The translations under genes and the position numbers were made by a program. Under the pieces are notes generated by a model. It did not search any database. It saw only the letters and a program-made list of their open reading frames with translations, and was not told where the DNA came from. A stretch of DNA of 64,000 bases, from NCBI GenBank assembly GCA_018817425.1, contig JAHITX010000117.1, positions 19,592-83,591 on the forward strand, in the 5' to 3' direction. The stretch's first letter is position 1; the number at the start of each line of letters is the position of its first letter. This DNA is from Pseudomonadota bacterium (GTDB lineage Bacteria > Desulfobacterota > Desulfobacteria > Desulfobacterales > RPRI01). This document shows, in pieces, positions 16,684 through 25,694 of the stretch.

Positions 16684-17495
16684 CGAAAGGGACCTAAATC
16701 CGGTATACTGTTTAATCCTAAAATCAAAAATACACCTGATGCGGCATAACAACCGCGGGCTTGGGGCGTCCAGGTTCCTGTATGATGAAGGTGGAGCAGG
16801 CAGATGTAAAAAAACCAGATGGCCATAGTAGTGGTAATGGCTGCATCATCCCAGACTACCGGCGTGCCCCATCCTATATATGACCACAGTTCGCCGGAAA
16901 ACATTGAAAGGGTCAGGAGTGAAAATCCCCAAACTATCCAACGCATAGAACACTGAAGAAAATACCGGGATTGTAAAACGGGAATAATACGATAGGTCAG
17001 GATACCGATAATGCTTTTCCTGGTTTCGTTTTTTCCTTGTTTTCTTTTACTGCCGATAAACCCCGCTATTGCCCAGGCCGATCCGGTAAGAAAACAACTC
17101 TTGCCGGTTACACCGAATAGCAGAAACAAGTGGGACAAAACGGTTTTTGATTTGATAAACGGCATATAAAAATCTTTGGGGAAAAATACGGCTGTTAAAG
17201 ACAAAAACAAAATCAGAAAAAGAATTAAACGAAAAACTGTGTTGTTTTCATAATTTTTTTTATTAAATATCGACAGTATTCCCAGACAAAACGGCAAAGC
17301 AACTGGCCCTAAGTACATGGGCAGCATAGGCCACGCTGCAAGATAGCGCAAAGTAAGGGAGGCTGCATTGGCGGCCAGAGCCGCTAGCATAAAAATCAAA
17401 ACGGTTATAGGCTTTTTCCTGAAAACAAGTGCACTTACAAGGCTTAAACCATAGAAAACAGCGGCGGTTTTGAAAAGGATCTGAGCGGAAATCAT
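16671..17495 (-). CDS. CcsA/CcmC-like heme-handling membrane protein
   Basis: The 274 residues contain about eight membrane helices. Near residue 210 the sequence WSYIGWGTPVVWDDAA is a recognisable but altered form of the tryptophan-rich WWD heme-binding motif of CcsA/CcmC/CcmF. Histidines follow in the next loop (HLHHTG). It lies immediately upstream of the ResB-like gene, the normal CcsBA pairing. The location between TonB-motor genes and a BtuFCD-type importer is not normal for cytochrome maturation and suggests tetrapyrrole handling during uptake. Confidence 0.78.
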   Translation of the reverse strand: MISAQILFKTAAVFYGLSLVSALVFRKKPITVLIFMLAALAANAASLTLRYLAAWPMLPMYLGPVALPFCLGILSIFNKKNYENNTVFRLILFLILFLSLTAVFFPKDFYMPFIKSKTVLSHLFLLFGVTGKSCFLTGSAWAIAGFIGSKRKQGKNETRKSIIGILTYRIIPVLQSRYFLQCSMRWIVWGFSLLTLSMFSGELWSYIGWGTPVVWDDAAITTTMAIWFFYICLLHLHHTGTWTPQARGCYAASGVFLILGLNSIPDLGPFRWPF

Positions 17496-18829
17496 GGCAT
17501 AAAATTTCCCTTAAGCTGGTTCAAAGCTGAAATGGCAGCCTTTTTTTCCCGGTCATATCCGGAAGCTTTGGTAAATGCTTTCCGGCTGGCGGGGAAATCA
17601 TTTATCTGCCAGGCGGCATAGCCGGCCATAAGCCAGGCGTGACCTGATTTGGGGCCTTTGTCCCGGGCCGCCAACAGGTAAGCTTCTGCGGCTTTGTCGT
17701 ATTGCTTCAACGCATAAAGCAGCTCACCTTTTAACATCATTAAATCTTTATCTTCCGGGGTCAGTCTGAATTTATTCATTACTTCAAGCGCAGTCTCAGG
17801 ATTTCCGAGTTGCAGATAGGTCATAGCAAGATGCTGCAAAATTTGTTTATCCGCTTTTTCTTTCAGACAGGTTTCATATACCGGTACGGCCTTTACAGGT
17901 ATGCCAACCTGAAGACTTAAATCGGCCAGAAGCTTTTTTTCCTCAAACGTTAAAGGAGTTAAAAAGGCGTACATGGTCAAGGCTGCCAAAGCCTCTTCGT
18001 ATTGCCCGTCATTCAGACGGATGTTGACCAGAGCCTTCCACCATTTCTCCACTGTAGGGGCCTGCCCGGTTAAAGTCAGCGCCAGATCCAGTGCTTCGGC
18101 AGACATGTTGAGCTGAACATATTGATAAAGCAAAATTTCCTGCCATTGAATCTGTTTGTCACCAGTGTAGATATGCGCAAGTTCCCGAATGTAAGGCAAC
18201 GCACGCCGGGCCTGATCATCAGCCAGCAGGGCATGCACCAGGTTTTCTTTCCATTCCGGTTTAACGGCGTCAGTATGTGCGGCAAGCAACAGTTCAAATA
18301 CTTTAATGGAACGCTGATAGTCTTTTGCCATAAGGTTAGCGGCTGCACTGAAATAAAGATATTCGGGATTTTTTTCTTCGGCGTTTTCATAACCTTTAAG
18401 AAAGCAATGTGCGGCACGGGAGTATTGTTGCAGTTCATAACAGGCCTTGGCCATGTTCAGCCATGCGAAAGCATGAGAAGTATTTCTGGTTACGGCCCGG
18501 TCATAGGCTTTTATCGCTGATTTATACTGTTCCTGCAATAAGTAACAATTACCCAGAGTAAAGTATATTTCACAATGATGATAGCCTCTGGGATCTTGTT
18601 CGCCGCTTTCCGGTAACGGGCCACCACGAGCAAGGAAGGTTTGAAGAGTTTTTTCAGCGTGTTGGTATTCTTTTTTTTCCAACATGGGGTTTATCTTGCT
18701 CAACACCATGCGCACGGCCAGGGGGAGTTTTTTAAACTCTGTGTGTTCTCCTGCATGCAATGCCACAGGCAGCAGTAAAACTACTAATATTATACCGATA
18801 GCACATTTATGAAAAAATATCTTAGTCAC
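17492..18829 (-). CDS. Periplasmic TPR-repeat protein of the TonB motor operon
   Basis: The protein has about 445 residues, counted from a GTG at 18829 chosen because GGAG lies seven bases upstream; the frame itself opens at 18868. A signal peptide ends near ALHAGE. Many tetratricopeptide repeats follow (for example YHHCEIYFTLGNCYLLQEQY and HAWLMAGYAAWQINDFPASR). TPR proteins accompany DUF3450/TtpC-type TonB systems in Vibrio and other bacteria and are thought to help the motor or receptors. It overlaps the CcsA-like gene by four bases. Confidence 0.85.
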   Translation of the reverse strand: MTKIFFHKCAIGIILVVLLLPVALHAGEHTEFKKLPLAVRMVLSKINPMLEKKEYQHAEKTLQTFLARGGPLPESGEQDPRGYHHCEIYFTLGNCYLLQEQYKSAIKAYDRAVTRNTSHAFAWLNMAKACYELQQYSRAAHCFLKGYENAEEKNPEYLYFSAAANLMAKDYQRSIKVFELLLAAHTDAVKPEWKENLVHALLADDQARRALPYIRELAHIYTGDKQIQWQEILLYQYVQLNMSAEALDLALTLTGQAPTVEKWWKALVNIRLNDGQYEEALAALTMYAFLTPLTFEEKKLLADLSLQVGIPVKAVPVYETCLKEKADKQILQHLAMTYLQLGNPETALEVMNKFRLTPEDKDLMMLKGELLYALKQYDKAAEAYLLAARDKGPKSGHAWLMAGYAAWQINDFPASRKAFTKASGYDREKKAAISALNQLKGNFMP

Positions 18830-18833
18830 TTTG

Positions 18834-19529
18834 TTACTCCAACTCGAAACGTATGATTGTTTCAACACTTGCTTTGACGGGCATGCCTTCCAAAGTTCCG
18901 GGTTTAAAACGCCAGCTGCTGACGCAGCGCTTTACACTTTGTTCAAAGATACCGGGAGGATCGGCTTCAATAATATTGATATTGTTGACACTTCCTTTTT
19001 CATCAACCAAAAACGAGATCCTGACCCAACCTTCGATGCTGCGCCTCCTGGCCCGCAAGGGGTACACAGGAGGAATGCGAACCAAAGTTGTCAGGGGAGC
19101 ATCCAATTGACCTGTGGAAAAAATATCCGTCTGACCGATTGGCGGAGCACTTTTAAAAGTCGGTAAATCCAAAGTGGCTGGTCCGCCGGGCAGCCGCGGA
19201 TTGATTGTAAACGGCAGTGTCAGTCTGGTTTCTGTTGGCCGGGATGCTTTGGGTTGTTTATCAGGTTTTGTTTTGGGCGGGTCCGGAGGTTTGACGGTTT
19301 TGCGTTTTACTTCGGTTTCCGGCCTTTTAACCCTGATTACGTTAACTTGGGGTACGATGGTTTCTATAGATAAACCGGGTGGCGAAGTGTCCATAAGGTG
19401 GGGCATAAGAAGAAACAGGATCAGATTTATTCCTGTTGCAGTGAATCCTGACCAAATCCAGGTTCCCCGCTTTTGCCTGGAGAACTCGTCAAAATATCCG
19501 GATTGTTTCGATTGGTTCCCCTTTGTCAT
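18834..19529 (-). CDS. tonB: TonB energy transducer
   Basis: The 231-residue protein has one N-terminal membrane anchor (about residues 21-41), a Pro/Lys-rich periplasmic linker (KPPDPPKTKPDKQPK) and a canonical C-terminal TonB domain. The domain shows PPVYPLRARRRSIEGWV, a VDEKGSV turn and SSWRFKPGT. It transmits the proton-driven motion of ExbB/ExbD to outer-membrane receptors such as those at 1-404, 23730 and 31469. It lies 12 bp after exbD. Confidence 0.96.
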   Translation of the reverse strand: MTKGNQSKQSGYFDEFSRQKRGTWIWSGFTATGINLILFLLMPHLMDTSPPGLSIETIVPQVNVIRVKRPETEVKRKTVKPPDPPKTKPDKQPKASRPTETRLTLPFTINPRLPGGPATLDLPTFKSAPPIGQTDIFSTGQLDAPLTTLVRIPPVYPLRARRRSIEGWVRISFLVDEKGSVNNINIIEADPPGIFEQSVKRCVSSWRFKPGTLEGMPVKASVETIIRFELE

Positions 19530-19541
19530 GAAATACTTCTC

Positions 19542-19961
19542 CTAAGATCCTTCAGGTATGCTTGCCGCCAGGGCGACATTTTTAGCTCCTGCCAGGCGGC
19601 ATCCGTCCATTATCTGAATGGCGATACCGGTGCTGCTGATTTTGTCTGCAACTACCACAACAGCGCCTTCGGGGTTTTCGGCCAGGGCCCGTTCCACATT
19701 GGCGCGGACGGCGCGCGGGTCAATTTCCCGATGATCCATAAAAATCCTGTTGCTCTGGTCAATGGCTATTAAAATAGTGGCCTTGTTTTTTACAACTGCA
19801 GTTGAGGCTGTAGGCCGGTTGATATCGATGCCGGTTTCTTTTACAAAGCTTGTGGTTACTAAAAAGAAAATCAACAGGATGAATACCATATCGATCAGTG
19901 GCGCCATATTCAGTTCGCTAACTGATCTCTTGCCACGTCTTGCAGCAGTTATGTTAAGCAT
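19542..19961 (-). CDS. exbD: ExbD/TolR biopolymer transport protein
   Basis: The 139 residues have the standard topology: a short basic cytoplasmic tail, one membrane helix with the family Asp in LIDMVFILLIFFLV, and a small periplasmic domain with DGCRLAGAKNVALA near the end. It forms the proton channel with ExbB, which precedes it with a one-base overlap. Confidence 0.96.
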   Translation of the reverse strand: MLNITAARRGKRSVSELNMAPLIDMVFILLIFFLVTTSFVKETGIDINRPTASTAVVKNKATILIAIDQSNRIFMDHREIDPRAVRANVERALAENPEGAVVVVADKISSTGIAIQIMDGCRLAGAKNVALAASIPEGS

Positions 19962-20572
19962 TACAATCTCCTTCTAAGATAATAGCCTGCACGGGCTATG
20001 TGCTGTTGCAGATTTTGTGCACGGCGTTCTAAAAACCCTTTCATATACATTCCCGGAATAGCAATAAGCAGACCGGTTTGTGTAGTAATCAGTGCTTCGG
20101 AAATGCCTCCCGCCATGCCCTTTGCATTGCCGGTGCCGAAGGCGGATAAAATGTCGAAAGTGCCGATCATGCCAATAACTGTTCCAAGCAGTCCCAAAAG
20201 CGGGGCCAAGGCAGCAAGCGCCCCGATGAAGGACAAGTGTTCTACCAATGTTTGGTTTATGGTCAATACGGTTTCATCTAAAATAAAACGGTCAAGAATG
20301 CGGTCATTGCTTCGTTGTTGCAAAAATCTTGCTACCAAAAGTGATATTGCTCCGCGGTATATTTTGGGATCAGGCATACGATTTTCATTGATATGTTCCC
20401 ACGCAGTTTTAAGATTCATGTTTTTGCGGTATAAGCGTCTGAAAAAAAAAGCCCGGTCAACAATAAGCAACCACATTAAAAGACTGACCACGGCCAGTGG
20501 AACCATAGTAATGCCGCCTGCTATAAAATAATCCTCAAGGTGCAAATATTCGTTAAACAGAATTTCAATCAC
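19961..20572 (-). CDS. exbB: ExbB/TolQ-type proton channel protein (classical length)
   Basis: The 203-residue protein has three membrane helices and the conserved MotA/TolQ/ExbB core (LAPLLGLLGTVIGMI, then GGISEALITTQTGLLIAIP). It forms the motor with ExbD. It is the second ExbB-type protein of the operon, after the large TtpC-like one, as in Vibrio TonB2-type clusters. It overlaps the end of the TtpC-like gene by eight bases. Confidence 0.95.
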   Translation of the reverse strand: MIEILFNEYLHLEDYFIAGGITMVPLAVVSLLMWLLIVDRAFFFRRLYRKNMNLKTAWEHINENRMPDPKIYRGAISLLVARFLQQRSNDRILDRFILDETVLTINQTLVEHLSFIGALAALAPLLGLLGTVIGMIGTFDILSAFGTGNAKGMAGGISEALITTQTGLLIAIPGMYMKGFLERRAQNLQQHIARAGYYLRRRL

Positions 20573-22004
20573 GCTGCCCCCGGTTTTTGTGAATGATATT
20601 AACCAGGGCCACGGCTTTTTCCTCCATTTCCCCTATTTTTTTGTCTACGGCACGGTTTAAAAGTGTTTGGGACAGCATCAGAGGTATTGCCACCGAAAGG
20701 CCGAGCATGGTAGTTACCAGGGCTTCCGATATGCCGCCTGACATAAGCCGTGGATCGCCAGTGCCATAAAGAGTTATTACATGGAATGTTTCGATCATAC
20801 CGGTGACTGTGCCCAAAAGACCCAGAAGCGGCGCAATTGCAGCAAGCATTCCAAGTGTGGACAGAAACCGTTCCATAGGCGGAATCTCTTTTAAAATTGC
20901 TTCCTGCAAGGCATTTTCCATTTCTTCACGCTGCATTTCGCAACAAAGCAGGCCTGCGTTTATCACTCGTGCCACCGGTTTTTTTATGTGCAGCTCACAA
21001 GTTTGAGTACATTCCCGCCATTTGTTTTCAGCAAATAAATTTTCGATTTGCCGGATCAGGCTGTTGGCATCAAATTTATTATGCAACAGGAAAAAGATAC
21101 GTTCAAAGATGATCAACAACCCTAGGGCAAATATTATCAGGATAGGCCAGACTATGGGGCCGCCTTTGGGGATAAGTTCACGGAGACTAAGATCATGAGT
21201 CAACTGTCGCAATGCTCCCCCGCGGGAAATATCTATGGTTACCGCTTCGTTTTTACCTTCAATATAGCGGGAAATATTTTTCTGCATTCGGCCTGATGGA
21301 AGACGGGAAAGGGCATAGAGTTTTCGGCCGGCAGGGGAGTAATTGCAAAATCCTGTCTCATTACCGACACGGTAAGCAGCAGTAAAAGGGCCCAAAACAA
21401 GTATGTCTGCGTTTGCATCCAGCCCGGCCCGGTCAATGATCATGCATTTTTGACGAACCACTGAACCTGAAGATTCAATCTGGTCATACAGTGCTTGTGC
21501 CAGGCCTCGTACATCATCCATTCCCGGAAATTGAGATTCACGGTTAATGGATTCAAGAAATGAGTAGCTATTTTTGCTAAGAGCAGTTTGCAGATTCTGT
21601 GTGACCATTGCATGAATATCTTTTGCGTTTACCCGGATCACTCCCACCAGCTCTTTGATCATGCTGTCTGTTTGGCTCAGTTTTTGGGTAAGCATATTTT
21701 CTGTTTCGTCCAATTGTTGTTGCTGAAAGGTCAAAGCATTAACTTCTTTATCCAGCTTTTGGTTTGTAGAAACAAGCTTAGCAATTGCGTTTTTAAGTTT
21801 TTCACGGTTCTCCATTATTTTTATCTTGCTTGAGGCGGCCTCCTTTTCGGAAGCGGTTTTTTCAGCAGTCGTTTTTTGCATTAATTCTTCTTTGGTCTGA
21901 CGGATTTTTATGGATAGATCCCGCATGTCCTGAGCATGTATAGGAAAGGGGGCCCAGCATATGCTTATGAGTATAAACAGTATCAATTTTATAGGTATCT
22001 TCAT
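20565..22004 (-). CDS. TtpC-like large ExbB-family protein
   Basis: The 479 residues fall in two parts. Residues 1-25 are a signal peptide, and about 26-270 form a periplasmic coiled-coil region rich in Lys, Glu and Gln. From about residue 285 there is a normal MotA/TolQ/ExbB unit, with a first helix near GPIVWPILIIFALGLLII and the core AAIAPLLGLLGTVTGMI plus GGISEALVTTMLGL. This form is TtpC, an obligatory extra part of TonB2-type systems in Vibrio. The arrangement DUF3450, TtpC, ExbB, ExbD, TonB, TPR found here is that cluster. Confidence 0.92.
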   Translation of the reverse strand: MKIPIKLILFILISICWAPFPIHAQDMRDLSIKIRQTKEELMQKTTAEKTASEKEAASSKIKIMENREKLKNAIAKLVSTNQKLDKEVNALTFQQQQLDETENMLTQKLSQTDSMIKELVGVIRVNAKDIHAMVTQNLQTALSKNSYSFLESINRESQFPGMDDVRGLAQALYDQIESSGSVVRQKCMIIDRAGLDANADILVLGPFTAAYRVGNETGFCNYSPAGRKLYALSRLPSGRMQKNISRYIEGKNEAVTIDISRGGALRQLTHDLSLRELIPKGGPIVWPILIIFALGLLIIFERIFFLLHNKFDANSLIRQIENLFAENKWRECTQTCELHIKKPVARVINAGLLCCEMQREEMENALQEAILKEIPPMERFLSTLGMLAAIAPLLGLLGTVTGMIETFHVITLYGTGDPRLMSGGISEALVTTMLGLSVAIPLMLSQTLLNRAVDKKIGEMEEKAVALVNIIHKNRGQRD

Positions 22005-22774
22005 TGCTTTGCGATCCTTCCTATGGGCAGGGTAAGCAGTTCCACCGGCAGCTGTTTGGCTGCGATATCAATGGCCGTTTTGATAGTGCGGTTGTAGGAC
22101 CCGGATAAGGTTTGCCAGGTGTTTGTTGACAAGTTATAAAAACCGCAATGTTTTTGATCCAGACTCTGAAAAAACAAACTTAGCCTTCCCAGGCGAAAAA
22201 TATTAACTAGCATGGTTTGTTTTTCGAAACTAATTGTTTGCTGGTAAGTTTCTATAGTAAAGCCATATTCGGCTTCAATCAAAAGTGCTTCCATTACTTT
22301 TCGATATTTCTCGCTGATATCTATACTTGGATCGGCCATAATGGTTTTTAGTTTTTCTACCCGCTGATTGCGTTCGGTTGCTAAAAAAGGCAGACTGTCT
22401 GATATCTGTAACTCTATATTATTTATGATTCCATCCAAAAACGGCCGGACTTGAGCAGTGATCTGTTCGATATCGGTAAGCTGTTTTTCCTTGGCAGCCA
22501 AACGTGTTTGAGTTGTTTCGATTTGTTGATTCAATTGCTCTTTTCGGGTTTTTAATTGCTCTTGTTGTTTCTGAAGCTCTTCGTACCCGGCTATCAGCTT
22601 TTCTTTCTCAAAACGCCAACTTTCTTCTTCTTGTTGGGTGGCTTGCCGGATTTTTATTGATTGTTGTACCGGTTGATCCAAACGCAAAACCGTATTATCT
22701 GCTGTTGCGGATGAATTAACCGAAAGAAGAAATATACTTGCTATTAATAGTATTAAAAGATTTTTTCTTATCAC
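22001..22774 (-). CDS. DUF3450 periplasmic coiled-coil protein
   Basis: This is the first gene of the long minus-strand operon. I place the start at a GTG (22774) with AGGAG eight bases upstream; the frame extends to an ATG at 22807. It has a signal peptide and then a long coiled coil (the EELQKQQEQLKTRKEQ region). The DUF3450 tail includes YRKVMEALLIEAEYG and RLGRLSLFFQSLD. Members are found next to TtpC-type motors. It probably works with the TtpC-like protein, whose gene overlaps it by four bases. Confidence 0.9.
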   Translation of the reverse strand: MIRKNLLILLIASIFLLSVNSSATADNTVLRLDQPVQQSIKIRQATQQEEESWRFEKEKLIAGYEELQKQQEQLKTRKEQLNQQIETTQTRLAAKEKQLTDIEQITAQVRPFLDGIINNIELQISDSLPFLATERNQRVEKLKTIMADPSIDISEKYRKVMEALLIEAEYGFTIETYQQTISFEKQTMLVNIFRLGRLSLFFQSLDQKHCGFYNLSTNTWQTLSGSYNRTIKTAIDIAAKQLPVELLTLPIGRIAKQ

Positions 22775-22842
22775 ACGCAATTCTCCTGCCGGATGGTTGA
22801 AGATCAAGGCTCAAGGCGATTAGTATCGTCAGCCCAAAAAAA

Positions 22843-22880
22843 AATCCCGAACCGATTAAATCGGCCCGGGATTACCCTTT
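22843..22880 (-). terminator. Rho-independent terminator of cobalamin riboswitch 2
   Basis: On the minus strand, an ATCCCGGGCCGATTTAATCGG stem is followed by a T run. It lies between the riboswitch and the DUF3450 gene, so it controls the whole 18-kb operon. Confidence 0.9.
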
Positions 22881-22949
22881 TTTATCCACAGACTTAAAAA
22901 TACTTAACAACCGGAAACGGCGCAGTCCTCGCGGCCGTAAACCCTATAT

Positions 22950-23113
22950 ATGCAGGCAGGTCTTCTGACTTTCGGATCACTCTACTTGCTACGCCTTCCC
23001 ATCCATATGGACAGTGGCACACTCTTGCAGCTTTCGTCCCCGATCACAGCGGCGGGCCCGTCACCGATTCAAACGGTGTTCCCTATTAAGCTCAATTAAG
23101 AGCACCTTTACAT
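22950..23113 (-). promoter_or_regulatory. Cobalamin riboswitch 2 (minus strand), for the TonB/BtuFCD/CobN operon
   Basis: On the minus strand the aptamer blocks are GGTGCTC, AATAGGGAA, the GACGGGCCCGCCGCTGT core, GCCACTG, GGGAAGGCG and GTCAGAAGACCTGCCTG. It lies upstream of DUF3450 with its own terminator. A -35 TTGACA sits at plus-strand 23143-23148, with a weak -10. It is divergent to the riboswitch 3 promoter, with about 85 bp between the two -35 boxes. Confidence 0.96.
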
Positions 23114-23231
23114 GAGCACTTGCTATGATATGTAAAAAGTAATGTCAAGAAAAAAAATGGGGGAATAATTTTTTGTTATGGTGTCTTATATTGGGAGAGT
23201 TTTTACGGGAGCGCTTAAAATAATATTTTTC

Positions 23232-23260
23232 TTGACAAGAATATATTTTAATTCTTATTA
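23232..23260 (+). promoter_or_regulatory. Promoter of riboswitch 3
   Basis: TTGACA (23232-23237), a 17-bp spacer and TTATTA (23255-23260). The promoter at 39539-39567 has the same hexamers and much of the same spacer, so the two leaders are probably duplicates. Confidence 0.7.
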
Positions 23261-23276
23261 GAGTAGAAAATATATA

Positions 23277-23516
23277 TTCAGGTGCTTTTTAGCATATGGC
23301 GGCATGTGAAATGCTGCCCTACGTTATGCGATGTAGGGCGGGGTTTTACACACCGCCGGAATAGGGAACCCCGTGAAATTCGGGGACGGGCCCGCCGCTG
23401 TAATCCTGCCCTTTTATTAATAAAGGGAACTCTTTTGGCCTTTGTGTGCCACTGTTCTGATTTATCGGAATGGGAAGGTTGTCAAAAGAGCGGGAAAGTC
23501 AGAAGACCTGCCTGAA
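23277..23516 (+). promoter_or_regulatory. Cobalamin riboswitch 3, with a palindromic insert
   Basis: P1 is formed by TTCAGG (23277-23282) and CCTGAA (23511-23516). The conserved blocks are GGTGC, AATAGGGAACC, GGGACGGGCCCGCCGCTGT, GCCACTG, TGGGAAGG and GTCAGAAGACCTGCCTG. Between the short P2 hairpin (GCTTTTTAGC) and AATAGGGAA there are about 65 extra bases, the palindromic repeat at 23298-23357. The aptamer core is untouched. It controls the TonB receptor at 23730. Confidence 0.95.
23298..23357. repeat. Nested palindromic repeat core (copy 2, inside riboswitch 3)
   Basis: Hairpin GGCGGCAT...ATGCTGCC, then CCCTAC paired with GTAGGG, then hairpin GGCGGGGT...ACCGCC. It has the same layout as the copies at 987-1070 and 39608-39669. 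It lies between P2 and P3 of the aptamer, where natural cobalamin riboswitches tolerate length changes. Confidence 0.8.
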
Positions 23517-23576
23517 TTATTGTGTGGTTTCTACGGACAAGAGAGCACTGCAAGGATTCTGAGGATAAAAAAGGGA

Positions 23577-23618
23577 CATCCCCGGATCGATTAATTTCGG
23601 TTCGGGGATTTTTTTTTG
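23577..23618 (+). terminator. Rho-independent terminator of riboswitch 3
   Basis: An ATCCCCGGATCGA arm, a short loop and the complementary CGGTTCGGGGAT arm are followed by eight or more T. It lies upstream of the TonB receptor start. Confidence 0.9.
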
Positions 23619-23729
23619 TGCATTGACGGATCTGATCACTTCTCTTTTAATAGGAGAGGATGAAATGAAGACGGGTGCTTTTTAACAGTTTTAATACATA
23701 TTCTTTACGGTTGTTTATGGAGTTTACTA

Positions 23730-25622
23730 ATGAAATGGGATAACACAAAAATATCATTTATCTTTTGCTTTTTACTGTGTCTATGTCTGGCAAATACAAT
23801 TTATGCGCAACAAGATTCGGATACTGATGATGCTGTGGTTTATAAGTTGGGGACAGTCTATGTTACTACCGAGCGGCTTTCCGAATACGTAAAAAATCAT
23901 CCTCAAAATGTTGTGCAAATTGACCGTAATGAGATTATAAAACGGAATTTTCTTGAAGTTGGGGAAGTACTTGATTCAATGCCGGGTGTAGATGTAACAC
24001 AGAGTCAGGGTAGTATGGGAGCAAGGATTTCCATTCGGGGCGGTGGAGGCTCAGGTTCTGTATTGGTATTGATAGATGGCAGGCCTATTAATTCCGCACA
24101 ATATGGCGGGGTAAATTTGGGAAGTATTCCCCTTGAGATTGTCAAAAGCATTACTGTGTTTAAACCTCCTGTTCCTGTTTGGCTGGGACCTGGAGGAGCT
24201 GCTGGGGTTGTAAATATTGTAACCAAAGGTTCTTCCGGCAGGAATTCGGAAAAGAAAGAAAATTATGCCCGCGTTAAAATAAATGGCGGATCTTATGGTA
24301 CTGCAAATATAAGTGCTGCCTATATGGTGCATCAGGATCAGGGAAAAGTATTATTTACAACAGGCGCCGGTCATAAAGACGGAAAAAGGTCAAATAGCGA
24401 CAGCGACAGCGGAAATGCCAGCTTTAATTGGCAAACGGAAGGACAATCCGGAATCCGGTATGACTTAAACGGCAAGTATTATCATTCCTACCATGGTTCC
24501 CCAGGCCCCACCGACAATCCAACTCCGGATGCCAGACAGCGTTACCAGAAAGGAGCTATGGATTTTCATGTAAATAATATCAGAGATGATACTAGGGAAT
24601 ATAAAGTAAAGACATATCTGGATATAGAAGATCTTAATGACGAGTCTCAGTCCGGGGTGCGGTCAACACTGGATGCACGTAAGGCAGGTATAAGTGGTGA
24701 GACTATATGGACACCTGAGAATGGGTTTTGCGCCTTGCGTCTGGGGGGTCTTGTTGAAACAAACAGGGTTGACCATAATCTTTCCGGAGATCATCACAGA
24801 GAAAAAGTTTCTCTTCACATTCAGCATGACCAGGAATTTAACAATTTTACAGCCAGCTTAGGTGTAAGAGGGGATCATACCAATGATTTCGGTGAATTTC
24901 CTGCATTCACAGCCGGATTGAGTTATGCTTTGGGAGCAAATACTACAGTTAAAACGAATGCCGGATATTCCGTGGAAACCCCTTCCTTTAATCAGTTATA
25001 CCAGCCCAGTCATGGTTCTATCGACCAGGTAAGAGGAAATCCGGATTTAGATGAAGAAAAGATATACTCCTTTGATCTGGGTATGGAGCATAAAATCAGA
25101 AAGGATACGATTTTTAATGCTTCACTCTTTAGAACAAATACCAGTGATCTTATCATTTATCAAAGGGGAAACGATCATATTTATCGTCCTGTCAATATTT
25201 CACGTGCCTATAAACAGGGTGTGGAATTAGCGCTAAAGTCTGAATTAACAAAAAATATTTCCACGGATCTGTCTTACATTTATCAGGATACCAAAAATAA
25301 GGAAACGGGGGGCGAGCTCTCGCAGGCACCGCATCATAACTTCAAAATTACAGGAAAATTTGTTCTGCCAACAAAAACAAAAATTGAAACAATATTTAAA
25401 GCTGTCAGCAGTCAATACAGCAGCCCTGATACACCTCAGGAACAAAAACTTGATAGCTATGCAGTAGTGAATTTGAAAGTAATTCATCCTTTAGCCTTAA
25501 TGTCATGGCCGTGCGAAGTATTTGTTCATGTCGATAACCTGTTTGATACCGATTATGAACATCATGCCGGATATCCTGATGATGGTTTCAGGTTTCTGGC
25601 AGGTATGAATATTAATTTTTAA
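23730..25622 (+). CDS. TonB-dependent receptor (BtuB-like), 630 aa
   Basis: A signal peptide ends near residue 26 (TIYAQQD). The plug domain runs to about residue 160, with MPGVDVTQSQ, ISIRGGGG and a VLIDGRPINSAQYGG segment, then GPGGAAGVVNIVTK. The rest is a beta-barrel ending in a C-terminal aromatic (INF). At 630 residues it is close to BtuB and short for a siderophore receptor. A cobalamin riboswitch with terminator lies directly upstream, so the ligand is most likely a corrinoid. It is separated from the next gene by another riboswitch. A GGAG ribosome site precedes the ATG. Confidence 0.94.
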   Translation: MKWDNTKISFIFCFLLCLCLANTIYAQQDSDTDDAVVYKLGTVYVTTERLSEYVKNHPQNVVQIDRNEIIKRNFLEVGEVLDSMPGVDVTQSQGSMGARISIRGGGGSGSVLVLIDGRPINSAQYGGVNLGSIPLEIVKSITVFKPPVPVWLGPGGAAGVVNIVTKGSSGRNSEKKENYARVKINGGSYGTANISAAYMVHQDQGKVLFTTGAGHKDGKRSNSDSDSGNASFNWQTEGQSGIRYDLNGKYYHSYHGSPGPTDNPTPDARQRYQKGAMDFHVNNIRDDTREYKVKTYLDIEDLNDESQSGVRSTLDARKAGISGETIWTPENGFCALRLGGLVETNRVDHNLSGDHHREKVSLHIQHDQEFNNFTASLGVRGDHTNDFGEFPAFTAGLSYALGANTTVKTNAGYSVETPSFNQLYQPSHGSIDQVRGNPDLDEEKIYSFDLGMEHKIRKDTIFNASLFRTNTSDLIIYQRGNDHIYRPVNISRAYKQGVELALKSELTKNISTDLSYIYQDTKNKETGGELSQAPHHNFKITGKFVLPTKTKIETIFKAVSSQYSSPDTPQEQKLDSYAVVNLKVIHPLALMSWPCEVFVHVDNLFDTDYEHHAGYPDDGFRFLAGMNINF

Positions 25623-25694
25623 TCCAGGGAATAAGTTAATGTGAGGTTTATGATAACAATATTTTACATATAATTATTGAACATAAGTTTGAAA

